Shown one piece after another: positions 32,301-42,082 of a stretch of DNA of 64,000 nt. Positions within the stretch are counted from its first letter, which is position 1. Every line of letters starts with the position of its first letter. Made by a program: the position numbers and the translations under genes. The stretch comes from Bolinopsis microptera (Eukaryota > Ctenophora > Tentaculata > Lobata > Bolinopsidae): assembly GCF_026151205.1 (NCBI RefSeq), contig NC_087076.1, positions 3,495,902 through 3,559,901 on the forward strand. Reading direction: 5' to 3'. The notes beneath the pieces were generated by a model. It was given only the letters and a program-made list of their open reading frames with translations, searched no databases and was not told the origin of the DNA.

Positions 32301-33264
32301 ATACAGGGTCAGAATCTGTTTCACTTTTTAGGGTCGATCTGAATTGAGACCAGTCGCATTTCTTTTTATTTAGAGTACGGATAGGGCGCGTCTTAATATT
32401 GTTTTTGTCTAGGTTTATGACGAATTCAATGAGCACGTGGTCAGATACGGAAAAGTTTGGGTTGGTATCCCAGAATTCGACTGGTGGGGCGAAGTCGTTT
32501 CGGAGCGTGAGATCAATGGCTGTTTCTTGGTTGTTTCGCTTGAAAGTGAATTTGCCGTTGTTGAGCCAAAGTAGTCCGGTTTGGGCCAGACAATCAAGGA
32601 GTTTAATACCGCGCGTGTTGGTGGTTTTGTTGCCCCACAATGTGTGGTGCGCATTGCTGTCCGTACCGATTATAAGGCCATGTTTGTGTGTGAGACAGTG
32701 CTCAGCTAGTTTGATAAATTTCTCGGGGGGTTCACTAGATGAGTTGGTCTCCATGTAGACGCTGGATAGATATAATTTTGATGTGGGAAGTTCAATAGAA
32801 CATGTTGATATGTCCCGCCCGGAGAATTGTTTTTGGAAGAAAAATTGATTTGCAAGGTTGTTAGAAATTGTCAGCGTTGCTCTGGGATTTGCAAGATCAG
32901 GGGCTGAGTGGTAGAATGTAACGCCGTTTCCAGGGGTGTGTTTTGGTTTACCTTTATAGCAGTATGGTTCCTGCACAAACGTGATGAAGGGAAGATCGTC
33001 ATTCTGTTCTATGCTTTGATAAAAATGAGCCGTAGGGATCGCGGAGTGGTGAAGGTTGATCTGTGAGCATGGTATATAGTTCACGGTTGATTCGGGGATT
33101 CGGTTAGTGTTTGTTCGTTTTTTGGGATTTAAAGAATTAGGACCACTAACCTGAAGCTGGCTGTGTACCACCATCACTACCTTAACTAAGCAAGGTAGGT
33201 TGAGAATAAGTGTTATACGGGAGATGTAAATAGATTGTGCTAGTTTAAATATGTATAAATGCAT
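29344..33264 (-). CDS. LINE ORF2: APE endonuclease, reverse transcriptase, RNase H
   Basis: An intact 1306-codon frame. The apurinic-type endonuclease is at about residues 60-290, with FVQEPYC, GTDSNAHHTLWG and the closing SDH. The reverse transcriptase is at about 530-800, with FGFRKGCST, FLDIQGAFD (first catalytic Asp), GTPQGGVLSP and the active-site box FADD. RNase H is at about 1005-1140: YTDGS, QCEAHAL, YSDSQALIKAL and HxDxxGNELADKLA supply the D-E-D-D catalytic residues. A C-terminal zinc-binding motif, CSFCEEDIHETAMHLICDC, ends the protein. By family it nicks the target and primes reverse transcription at the nick. The first 30 residues look untypical; the ATG at MVVHSQLQ, about residue 31, may be the true start. 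Confidence 0.9.
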   Translation of the reverse strand: MHLYIFKLAQSIYISRITLILNLPCLVKVVMVVHSQLQVSGPNSLNPKKRTNTNRIPESTVNYIPCSQINLHHSAIPTAHFYQSIEQNDDLPFITFVQEPYCYKGKPKHTPGNGVTFYHSAPDLANPRATLTISNNLANQFFFQKQFSGRDISTCSIELPTSKLYLSSVYMETNSSSEPPEKFIKLAEHCLTHKHGLIIGTDSNAHHTLWGNKTTNTRGIKLLDCLAQTGLLWLNNGKFTFKRNNQETAIDLTLRNDFAPPVEFWDTNPNFSVSDHVLIEFVINLDKNNIKTRPIRTLNKKKCDWSQFRSTLKSETDSDPVLARLKAQPYNSIYNKDYHYLNTIVYRLNDILNSCFRKSCPPTFIRNQKKLSWWSNELTEAEQNLVLARNNHENDPLNTDLHSSYKEAHKALDSLITKESNAHWQTFCSGLQKNKNVAKICKSLMGNKTTNLSSLRKYDGSYTESPKETLELLSSTLFTNTAPDRSKLNPCKDYLSPDELNSIISLSRMNDAIKELKNNKAPGHDSITNEILSEAYEIIRVHLLYIFRLSLFCGRLPEAWQTSNSAILSKPGKDDYFSAKSFRVITLSSCTLKLMERLILWHLQRDLKLEVSLSPKQFGFRKGCSTESAILKLVSLVETSLKVGNYSLGIFLDIQGAFDNIPFSAIKEALEKTKAKGNVSNWILHFITTRKMKLNLKGVALIIWILAGTPQGGVLSPLLWNIVLNSLIILLDTLKNLLAFADDLAIILSGFCLNTLRDLGQHYITTCNKWCENNGLKLNAIKTQVIIFSRKYKITLPPKIRLKGLDIEFCNTVKYLGIHLDSRLNWHEHVHQTARKCTNILFATRKMIGEQWGLSPDKICWVFNSIIKPIMTYACVTWAPRLLDNKSLMKRLDRTGNLTLLMATGARRTSSKNVLHTLFSQLPASLELEKTSLLQAIRLKSLDHWPNLQVDNTVRKSLEPCYIIIDRILNTIFTNYDHQKNDLTKPTDISQKNYTLEINGHDMIPLEPLNYIITTYTDGSKHADETTGYGVAIFMDSETWMTENYTMERYHTVFQCEAHALLRASFLLNDILSSPSLSDHRVIIYSDSQALIKALSNPYSINKTIIDLHHSLNDTASTHHIMIEWVPGHKDHYGNELADKLANIRVVEPNPTLSTKQPHIPHTFFKNKIHKHIRDKTNKNWHNCNISKNTKELVSAIVNHNLQGQHLFKLGFDVLRPFTRLITGHNNLNHFQNKIDYTTAPQCSFCEEDIHETAMHLICDCVYFARVRMEKFGEDPITIDQLMRFISRTKKKDLTVLLNFIGDYEL

Positions 33265-33521
33265 TGATGGAGACTGAACTGAATTGAGGTAAGGAGTGAA
33301 GAGGAGACAGAGAATAATACAACTTGTTGATCGATAAAGTCGATAAGTTAAGATTGAATTGTAACGAAAATTTTACAAGAGAACTTGTAAAAAGTCCAAT
33401 TATCACATAACAGTTTATTATATTTTTATGTAAAAACAAGTAACAGTGAAATATATCCATCACTTGATGGGGGGATGCACACATAAATAAGTTTCATTCA
33501 TTCCAGTTTGAGGGCGAGTAA

Positions 33522-34976
33522 TTATTGCAGGGATGATGTTGATAGTGAATTTACAAGATCTTGAGGAGAGTTGTCTGTAGTAAGTGTTGGTGTGGTGTCC
33601 CTTCGTTCGCCGTATTCCTGTAACTTCAGGGTGCATCCCAGAAGGGATATGTTCCATCCAAAGTATAAGAAATAGCACTGGGCTTTATAGGATAAGAATA
33701 TGTAGCAAAGGTGATTCCTAGTTTCCTTAATTTTCTTCGGGGGTAACGCAGTTCGGACATCGTTTGGTTCTAAGAACCACCCGGTGTGCGCACGAATCAA
33801 CTCGTTCAGTGAGTTGTCTTCAACGAATTCGTGGCACACCGAGGGAACAAACACCCAGAAAGTTTTGCCTTCCTGTGTGTTCAGGTCCTCCGTGGTCAAG
33901 ACCTTCCAAAAAGGCATGTTAGATAAGACCCGCTTAATGGCCTCTGCAGCCTCAGGCACTTCTGATGTTAGTTTCATCTTACCGGACTTAAGGTCCGAGA
34001 ATTTCGAGGTGAATCGAAAATCAATTGTGAGGTCGCCATTTCTCGCAAGAGTCAGAAAGTTCTTCATCATGTCAGATTTCAAGGCGTCGCTTTCATTCTG
34101 AGAGATTGGGCGGTAATCCGATTTGTGGATCCATATAGGATATAGTTTCTTGTCAGTATTACTTTCCAATTTCTCTAGTTCTTGCTGTTGTTGAGGTATA
34201 GATTCAGCAAGCATGTCTTGTATCAGCTGGTCTGAGAGCTCTATCTCGTTCGGATGATTCGTGGTTGAAGGTCCCGCATCAGGAGGTGTTTCCGTGAGTG
34301 GGGCAGCCCCCATGAGATCTGCAGTCGTCGAGGTGGTGGGTGCTTGTTCTAGGTTGTCTTCCTGAACGCAGGGGGATGCAGGAATGTCTGCAGGAGTTAC
34401 TTGTTCAGATCCCTTGGTTTCTGAGGATAAAAATGCGTTGGTGTGTGTTTAACCATCAGGACTAATTTTGATTTGTATGGGAGGTTAGGCTGCCTTGATT
34501 ACAACATTTTCGGCTGTGTTTTGGTCGGCTTGAGATTAAAAATTATAAGAAAAAAGAATAACATGAGTTGTAATTTTAAGAGAGAAGGTCACTGGCGTGT
34601 GAAGTTAATGACTTAGTGGACATACCTGGTTCGGGGATAATTTCTGCTTGGGTATGTGTCTCAGTCGCGTGAAAAGTTTCAACTACCTCGACATCTGGCG
34701 GACCTTTAGACTCGTGTGACTTGTGTTTAAAGCGTGGCAGTTTAGTTGGATCTGAATTGAGGGAGATTATTTTAGCTTGAATAATATAGTTAGGAATCAA
34801 GTTTTAGTAGTGGTGGATAAAAAGAGTAAGGTAAGGGGTGTAGAGTACTAACCGAAGTGGTCAAGCAGATTTGCCGGGGATTTCGGTCTCCTTGCTTTCA
34901 CAGTTTTCGGTGACGGGGTCAGTCCGGATTTTTTGGCAGAGACACTGAGTCTCCGTTTGGAACTAGTGTTAACCAT
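33522..34976 (-). CDS. LINE ORF1 interrupted by two apparent spliceosomal introns
   Basis: Minus-strand exons 34976-34853, 34751-34626 and 34420-33522 join to an open frame of 382 aa. The introns are 101 bp (34852-34752) and 205 bp (34625-34421). Both are phase 1, begin gttagt or gtatgt, and end in pyrimidine-rich ...ttcag or ...cctcag. Unspliced, exon 1 meets TAG two codons later. The N-terminus is basic (SSKRRLSVSAKKSG, KTVKARRPKSP). The middle is acidic and Pro/Thr-rich. The C-terminal ~180 residues look like a globular RNA-binding fold (PIWIHKSDYRP, FWKVLTTEDL, HLCYIFLSYKAQCYFLYFGW). No zinc knuckle is present. By position and element type it is the gag-like ORF1, but I do not recognise the domain precisely. 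Confidence 0.7.
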
Positions 34977-36566
34977 CCTAATTGAGGTTTATAGGTTAGC
35001 GTATGTATAAGTGAACTTGTGGGGACTGACAATAAAAGAACGCTAGGATAATTTTGGGAATGTAGCGTAGGCAGTGATAAATTCAAGTTTGATGGAGATA
35101 ATTAAAACAACGAGAGAGCTGCAATTGCAGAAAGTGATATCATAGTAAATATTTGTAAGGAATCTCGATTGTTTGTGAATCCTCTTTTTCGACACTAGGC
35201 AGAGTATGATGCTGAGGCGAAGTTCGGGACTGATCTGGTATCATCTTCCTTGAGTTTTCTAATCTTGATTAACCTGGAGTGATGGAACGTTTAGTTATGT
35301 GGATTAGTCGACGTTAAGTTAAGCGCAATCTCAAGCGCGCGGCGCGCGCGGTAAATTTTCTATGAGAAAGATGACTACAGTTGGGACACTACGCCCTTGA
35401 ATTGTATGGCGTTCGCGCGTTACGTTTAATGCGGGAAATTTGAAGGATGGATTAGACCGGTTTGATAAAGTGGATTTGATTGTGGTTGTGTTCGGTGGAG
35501 CAAGGCGATAGGTTCGTTTTGTTTTTTTTAAAAGGGGTGATTAGTGAGAGTGTTCTAACCTGGTGGTGGTGGAGGAACTGCTAGTTCCGGATGAAGGGGT
35601 ACCGTGGAGGCAGTGGTTGGATCACTACTGGTTTGGAGAGTGGGAGTCCCTTGTTTGGGTTGTCTGCTGAAGATCTGTGTCAAGTCGGCAATTTGTAGTT
35701 AATCATCTCATGTGATGGTAAGCGAAGATTTCTGGATCGGAGTAGTATGATGCAGATATCAGATTTCATAGTGTCGATCTGGTCGTGAGTAGACTCTTTC
35801 TTGTGTCGAGGAAATGTGGTGATATAGATCCATTACTGGGTTCGGAAAGTGACGAAGGATGTTAACATCCTGTAAATGTTGATGTACTGCTGCTTAAACT
35901 TGTTTCCACGTATGTATGTCACAAGGGTAGCCGGGGTACTCGAATCCTAATTAGATCTCTAGCTTTTTGTTCGCTGTAGAGTGGAGAGTGGATATCCATA
36001 GTGCTGTGTACCTGTGTAGGGTTCAAATTCCAAGGTTGCTGAAATGGTGATGGTGTTAGAGAGAGACGCAAGGTGTAACATGCGTTACACCGTGGTAAGA
36101 AAGGCAATATGATAGCAGAGAATGAGCGAAAGTAATGCAAGTGAAAAAGGGACCGAGCTGCTGAGGTGATTGAGTGAGTGAGATGCTGCATTGGTACTGG
36201 CTGACTCGCCAGCAACAATACAAGTCCAAGAAGAAAGAAGGAGAGACACTGTCCGTTATCTGGGTGAGCCACCACCGACAGTGCTCCCACTACTGTGGGG
36301 CTGAGGGTGTTGGCTCCAAGAACCAGCCGTGAGCGAACAGCGCCTGTCCCCCTCTATGGTTAACTTGAGAGTAACAGGACAATGCCATTCTCCAGGCCAA
36401 TCCGTTCAGTAACCAGCTGACCCAGCACCACCTCTGATGGAAGATGTGGTTCGGATTGGACTTCGCTAGGATTTGTCAGTTTTTCTGTAGACACTAATGC
36501 TCCCTCGAGGGAAGACATGAGCCCCGGCGAAACTGACCAAAAACGTGACAAGGATTCTCACCCTGA
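34977..36566 (-). other. Long 5' region of the inserted I-clade LINE
   Basis: About 1.6 kb lies between the element's 5' end and its first ORF1 exon. It presumably contains the internal promoter. A short open stretch around 35557-35700 (minus) ends in a run of five prolines followed by gttaga, and could be an upstream exon, but its phase does not match the next exon. No other feature is recognised. Confidence 0.5.
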
Positions 36567-36579
36567 TCACTTGTAAGTG
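36567..36579. repeat. 13-bp target-site duplication, 5' copy
   Basis: tcacttgtaagtg is identical to 28698-28710 and lies inside the coding sequence of the outer LINE ORF2. Confidence 0.92.
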
Positions 36580-39307
36580 CTTTTATTATGAATTTTATAG
36601 TGATCATCTTGTAGGATATCTCAAGGGGTGGAATTCCAAGCGCGACAGATGTCAAATCTTTGGGAGGATGGTGAGTGGATCCACTTATTTTCAAGAGGAC
36701 CCTGGCATAGAAGTCTTTGAAAGTGTCTAGGTTATCTTTTAGCCATATTGGAGCAGCATATAGAAGTTTTGTGAGTACTACTGTTTTGAAGAGCATTTTG
36801 AGTGAGCTTGCATTCAGGCCTCTGTGGCGGGTGGAGTTTTGAGTGATCCTGTACCAGGCAAACCAGCATTGTTTCAATTTAAATTTTGCGTGACTCTTGA
36901 ACGTAAGTTTGTCGTCTATCCTCAGTCCAAGAACAGTTGATTGACATGTATATGTTATGGGTCTACTGCCGATAATGAGTGGTCCAAAGGCTGTGACATC
37001 AGGTGCAGATGAGGATGTTGGTGTGATCATAATACACTCGGTCTTGTTTTTGTCGCAGTTTGGGATAAGTTTCCACTTACTGCACCAGACATGAAGGTAC
37101 TTGCACATCAACTGCATAATTCGATGAGCACATATAGGATCTATGTGAGAGACTGCTATGCTTCCATCATCAGCATATTTGAAGAGGCTTGAGTTAGAGC
37201 TACATTCCAGTGGGAGCTGGTCCTTGCATAACATATCCGAGATGTAGAGGATAAATAGCAGGGGTGCAAGGACAGAGCCTTAGGGAAGCCCAAACCATCC
37301 ACATGAGCGTTGAAATCCGAGACTGTTGTTAACCCTCAGCCGTACTTTGCGGGATAACAGGAAGTTATTTATTATCCGCAAAATGTTCCCTTGTATTTGG
37401 TATTTGCTGAGCTTGAAAATCAGGCCTTTCACCCATACACTATCAAATGCTTTGCTAAAATCGATGCATAGTAGGAAAGTAGTGAGTTTTTTCCTCTTGC
37501 GTTCATCTAGAGTAGCTACTAATTTATAAAGATACCTTGCAGTATTTCTTTGAGGTCTAAAGCCTTCTTGCTCTTCGTCGAGTAAGCCCTCTAGTTCGCA
37601 ATGGAGCTTTATTCTTCGTTCCAAGATCTTTTCTAGCAGCTTTCCAACATATGATGATATCGATATTGGTCTATAAGCAGAGGGGTTCATGTAGTTATCC
37701 TTCCCATCCTTTTTGATGAAAGTGACATTGGATACCTCCCAGACCCATACACCAGTCTCAAGGACAAGGTCATATAGTTTTGTTAGAATCTGAAGAGCTG
37801 ACACAGGCAGATGTTTCAGGATTTTTGGGTGAAGATTATCAGTGTCAAAACTTTTGGCATTGCTATTTTGAGCCTTCAGTGCTAAAGTAACTTCCTCTAG
37901 ACCTATTTTCCCATTCAGATGATCATTAATGATTGGATCTAATTGGTCGGTAGGGAACTGAGTTGATATAATGTTGTCATAGCAGCTATTGATTTCTTGT
38001 TCGAAGACATGATCAAAACTGCATCCATTCATGTGTTCACCCGAGAAGAATGATTTGTACAAGATGTTTTCTTTCTGAGTTCTGTCAGAGTGGAGGATAC
38101 CACCATCCATAAGATTTCCCATGTACTCGTTAGGCTTATTGGTCAATGTCTTCTTATAATTTTTCCAGAATATTTGAGACTGAGCAACATTGAGATTTTC
38201 CAGTTGCTGATGAATCCATTTGTTTTTTTCGGATATCAAGGTATTAGAAAACTCCTCCTTTGCTTGTTTGTGGAGGGAGATGTTATACGGTGTGTAGCTG
38301 GTTTTCATGGTTTCCTGCGCAGCTTGAAGAGTTCGTGAAAGGTCTGTAAGGAGAGAGTTCCAGAAAGGTTTTGAGTGGGTACTGACTTTCTTGAGAGGAA
38401 TCCATTCATTACCAATCGCAGATAAAATGTTTTTAAAGTCTTGCCACAGCTTTAGAGGGTCTATGTAAGAGTTGATCCTGCCAGTTATGCCAAGGAGAAG
38501 GGCCCTGTTAAGTGATCCACACCAAGCATTCCAGTCTGTTTTATCAATGTCCCAGTAGAGAAGAGGAGATGCAGATTGAGCAGTTTGTGCGTGACAGAAT
38601 TGGTGGATGATTGGTAAGTGACCTCTATTTGGAGCACCTGTGAAGAGTTCACTTTCACTGTCAATGCTGGACGATTGGTATAGCCTACATACTTTACCCT
38701 TCAACAAAGCAAGGTCAATGATACTCCCACCATTATGGGAGACGAATGTATTGGTGTTCGGAGTGATGCATGTCAGATTATGCTGAGCGATGAATGAATC
38801 CAGCTGTCTTCCACGGTCGGTTGTGATGATATCTCCCCAGGAGATGTGCCTACTGTTGAAGTCACCAATTATTATTACATCTTTGATTTTGAACTTGGAG
38901 CAGTATTGGAGAGCTTTCGTGATGTTGGTAAGTGCTGAGCTCAGGTTGTTTGTAGAAGTTAGGGAGTGGTTTACATATACATTACCAATCATTACTACCG
39001 TTGAATTGTACCTAACAGTGACCCAGAGTGCATCAGTGGTTGTATCTTGAAGTTCACTGATTTGTTGTGGGACAAGCCTGGGGGAAACACTGGTGGACAC
39101 TCCTCTGCTATTGTTTACCGAAAATGTATCCAGATTATGAAAGGTATTTAAGTGGGGTCTGGAGTTATCCAGTAGAGTTTCTTGTAGAGCCACAATGTCA
39201 TTTTTGAACTTAAAGTTGAATCTATCAATTGCTGTAATAGACCTGTTTGATAGCCCACTGACATTTATTTGACAGATATGAAGACTTCCTTTGTTTTTAG
39301 TAATCAT
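36567..39307 (-). pseudogene. Outer LINE ORF2 (endonuclease and reverse transcriptase), broken by one stop and one insertion
   Basis: The frame opens at 39307 and encodes an APE-type endonuclease (VALQETLL, GDFNSRHISWGD, GSIIDLAL, GHLPI) and a reverse transcriptase (PSAYRPISISSYVGKLLEK, GFRPQRNTARYLYKLV, LLCIDFSKAFDSVW). An in-frame TAA at 37282-37280 replaces the conserved Gln of the RT motif GLPQGS. The frame resumes immediately (GSVLAPLLFILYISD) and includes the YADD active site (LFKYADDGSIAV). It is then cut at 36567 by the I-clade insertion and continues at 28710. No RNase H is present. The type fits Jockey/CR1 LINEs. ORF2 begins inside the end of ORF1 (overlap ATGATTACTAA). Confidence 0.88.
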
Positions 39308-41732
39308 GGTGGTTACTTTGTTTAATCAGATTCATTTTTTCTATGAAATGTGGGCATTGGTTTGAGAAGGCTGTATGATTTCCTCTGCAGTTGCGGCAGC
39401 AGTAATTTGATGGATGGGTTCTCTCCGGGCATTCTTTATCAGTGTGGTTTTCTGAGGAACAGAATCCACATGCTGCTTTGCTGCGGCACCATTTCACAGG
39501 GTGTCCAAATCTTTTGCAGCCATGACATTGCATTGGTTTTTTGGTGAACTTGAATTGAGCAACTTCTAGCCATAAGTGTTCAAGACCGAATCCCTTGCTT
39601 ATTGCTTGTGTAAGATCCTCATGTGACTTAAAGATGACTTTAACAGAGTTTGATGATTTGCCCAAGCGAGTTACGTGAGTGCTATTCAAATTGGCATTAT
39701 TAAGTCCATCAGAGATAGAGCCCATATCAATGTTTATGGGGACATGCCTTATGATGCCTACATGCTTTGTCAGATGCTGGTCAGTCATTCTGAATATCGC
39801 TGTGCCCATTTTTGCGCTGGTGTCTTTAAAATAGTGGGATTGCCATCCATTTAGTACTTGTTTGATATCATCCTCAGAGTTTAGTTGAAGAATGATGTTG
39901 CCATATCTTGTCTTTTTAATGTACTTTATCTTCATTTGCTTAAACAGTTTGTTAAACTCTGATTTAAGTGAGGTATCATTTGACACCACCTTTTTGTTTG
40001 TGACTTGCTTTATGATAACAGACATCTTGGGATCAACTAAATAGTCGGTTCTCACTGCACTAGCTGATTTTTTTGTAGACTCTTTGACCACTGGGGGTTC
40101 TATGAAAGTGTTGGTGCTCAAATGAGAGTGAGGTGGTCTTGCCTTTTCAGAATATGATGCAGGTGGTTTGTATACATTTTCTGCAGACATTGTAAAGGGC
40201 TTGCTCTGAGCTGGATTATGGGATAGTGTTATGGCGGAGATTAACGTTTTTACTTCTTCTTTTAGTGCAGCTCTTAGTTCCATTGTGATGGAGTCTTTGA
40301 GTTGCTGAATATTGGTAATCTCATGTTCTGATTGCTGTGACTTCGTATCTTGGTAGTCAGGGAGTGAAAATTGGGAGATATCAAAATCTCCTTCAAGGGA
40401 ACTTGAGGTAGTATCATTCACCAGTTTAACTTTTTTCTCAGCAGCATCTATGAATTTCTCCTGAGTATGTAGAGATATCTTTTCCAGGATATCATCAAAG
40501 GAAATAGAGTTGCAGCCATTGCAAAACCATTTGTTGTTCTGGGAGATTCCAAGTGCTGTGAAATTTGTGTGGCTCAGGGTACGCATCTTTTGTTTGTGAG
40601 CTGTTACTTGTTTCACCTTGTAACAGGTGTAATGAACTGAAAGTTTGCATAGATAGCATGTAAGAAGCTGATCAGCGCTAACATCTTGGTTACAGATTGT
40701 ACATGAGCCACCAGTATCATTGATACCCTCCTCAGCTCTAGATTCAATTCTGTAGTCAAAATTGTTGTTAAATGTTATGTTGGGAGGTGTGAATGCATCC
40801 CCATCTTCTTGATCCGTCTCGTTGATGTCAGGTGTACTGCCTTCAAGTACAAGTGAGCTAGATGATGTTGATGATAGAGTGCCCCTTTCACTTGATTCCA
40901 TCCTGTATCTTTGTGGAGGTTCTTTCGATTCTGGTTCAACAGAGTTATTTTTGCCAGACTCTAGCATATCATGCTTAGGTGTTAAGCTTTGAGTCTTAGC
41001 AGATTCAACTTTTTCAGTGACGAAGCTAGTTGTAAGTTTAGTTTTGTAGGTGTAGTCCTCCTTTGGGAAGGAGCTAGTGGACAAACAGATCAAAGGTTCT
41101 CTAAAGGTAAAACCAAATAGTGCCACCTTATCCTCAGCACCGTGACTGCTACGAAAGGATTGCTTTCCATATAATCTGCGTCTTAGATCCTGATCAGTAT
41201 CTTGATTATTAGGAGTGATACCATGGTCAGAAAGGACACTTAACATCTGTGGTCTGATCAGTTCTATCCACTCCAGTTCAGCAATTTCGTTGCTTTGAGG
41301 GTCTTTGAAGTAAGTTAGCTGAGAAAGTAGTTTGACCCTTTCAGCAGGAGAGAGATATGTTGCATCAGACTTCAGTTCTGCTGGTAGTAACAATTTATAG
41401 GTATTCTCATCGAAAGATAAAAGGGTACATAACATTTGCCCACTGGCATTAAAGCAGCAGATAGTGTCAGAGGTTATTTCAGAATCCGAAGAACCAGAGC
41501 CACTAAGATTTTTAGCAGCTCCTAAAATACCTGTGACACTTTCAGTACAAGATGCACCACTTCCAGTACTATCTGCCTCCATTGCAAAGTAACTTTGGAC
41601 AGCTTTCAGCAGGTTGGTGTCTAGTTGTCGTAGCATTCCAGCAGCAACTATTGTTGGGGTCTTAGCTTTTTTCTGGGGGGTAGAGGAAGTGTTAGCATTA
41701 TTGACGTTTTGTTTTGGGATTGTTTCAACCAT
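39297..41732 (-). CDS. Outer LINE ORF1: PHD-like finger, RNA-binding region and three zinc knuckles
   Basis: An intact 811-codon frame. A PHD-like zinc finger lies at about residues 340-400, with CTICNQDVSADQLLTCYLC, SVHYTCYK and WFCNGC. Central coiled-coil-prone and Ser/Lys-rich linkers follow. A gag-like RNA-binding region (about 590-740; RYGNIILQLNSEDDI, HVGIIRHVPINIDMG, VTRLGKSSNSVKVIFKS) leads to three C-terminal CCHC knuckles: CHGCKRFGHPVKWC, CGFCSSENHTDKEC and CRNCRGNHTAFSNQC. Three knuckles after an RRM-like block is the Jockey/CR1 gag layout. A PHD-like finger in ORF1 is known from some CR1-type elements and could bind chromatin. The stop lies 11 nt beyond the ORF2 start codon. Confidence 0.85.
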   Translation of the reverse strand: MVETIPKQNVNNANTSSTPQKKAKTPTIVAAGMLRQLDTNLLKAVQSYFAMEADSTGSGASCTESVTGILGAAKNLSGSGSSDSEITSDTICCFNASGQMLCTLLSFDENTYKLLLPAELKSDATYLSPAERVKLLSQLTYFKDPQSNEIAELEWIELIRPQMLSVLSDHGITPNNQDTDQDLRRRLYGKQSFRSSHGAEDKVALFGFTFREPLICLSTSSFPKEDYTYKTKLTTSFVTEKVESAKTQSLTPKHDMLESGKNNSVEPESKEPPQRYRMESSERGTLSSTSSSSLVLEGSTPDINETDQEDGDAFTPPNITFNNNFDYRIESRAEEGINDTGGSCTICNQDVSADQLLTCYLCKLSVHYTCYKVKQVTAHKQKMRTLSHTNFTALGISQNNKWFCNGCNSISFDDILEKISLHTQEKFIDAAEKKVKLVNDTTSSSLEGDFDISQFSLPDYQDTKSQQSEHEITNIQQLKDSITMELRAALKEEVKTLISAITLSHNPAQSKPFTMSAENVYKPPASYSEKARPPHSHLSTNTFIEPPVVKESTKKSASAVRTDYLVDPKMSVIIKQVTNKKVVSNDTSLKSEFNKLFKQMKIKYIKKTRYGNIILQLNSEDDIKQVLNGWQSHYFKDTSAKMGTAIFRMTDQHLTKHVGIIRHVPINIDMGSISDGLNNANLNSTHVTRLGKSSNSVKVIFKSHEDLTQAISKGFGLEHLWLEVAQFKFTKKPMQCHGCKRFGHPVKWCRSKAACGFCSSENHTDKECPERTHPSNYCCRNCRGNHTAFSNQCPHFIEKMNLIKQSNHHDY

Positions 41733-42082
41733 GATGAAGTTATTTAGGTATGTAGTACCAAAAACGAAGGCTGGAACACGTCTGGAACAGGTTTGTTTCT
41801 ATCAAAAAATCAAACTTAATCACCAACCGGAAAGGTTCAGAACTTGTGGGTCTGACTCCCTTAATAGATTTGTGAAGAGGGGAAGGAGAAGCAGGACTTC
41901 TCGGGTCTGGAGAGGAGAAGCAGGACTTCTCGGGTCTGTGCTATGTCACTATGTCACTTGTCACGTTATCGTTCAACATTACACATACCTCAAATTATTT
42001 GTTATATAGTAGTGTTGAAAGTATTAAAATCTCTAAAAAAGCATGTTTCTAGAGTAAAACGTGCAATTTTGCTAGTACCTCC
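41733..42082 (-). other. Presumed 5' UTR and flank of the outer LINE
   Basis: Sequence upstream of ORF1 on the minus strand. It contains a tandem duplication of ggagaagcaggacttctcgggtct at about 41882-41935. The 5' terminus of the element could not be located. Confidence 0.45.

Larger units (their letters stand above)
28711..36566 (-). mobile_element. Complete I-clade non-LTR retrotransposon (7.86 kb) inserted into another LINE
   Basis: The element is bounded by a perfect 13-bp target-site duplication. Read on the minus strand it has a long 5' region (36566 to about 34977), an ORF1 in three exons (34976-33522), a single long ORF2 (33264-29344) encoding endonuclease, reverse transcriptase and RNase H, a 3' UTR of about 0.6 kb, and a tail of four to five catacata-type repeats next to the duplication. 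The presence of RNase H places it in the I group of LINEs by family knowledge. The 3' UTR holds two copies of cctgctccgc(g/a)tcgcggggg about 140 bp apart (about 29044 and 29187). ORF2 is intact over 1306 codons and the target duplication is unmutated, so the insertion is young. Confidence 0.9.

Noticed and set aside
35919-36290. 123-codon minus-strand frame in the LINE 5' region
   Set aside because: Low-complexity, hydrophobic and without family resemblance. It is likely a chance frame in the 5' UTR.
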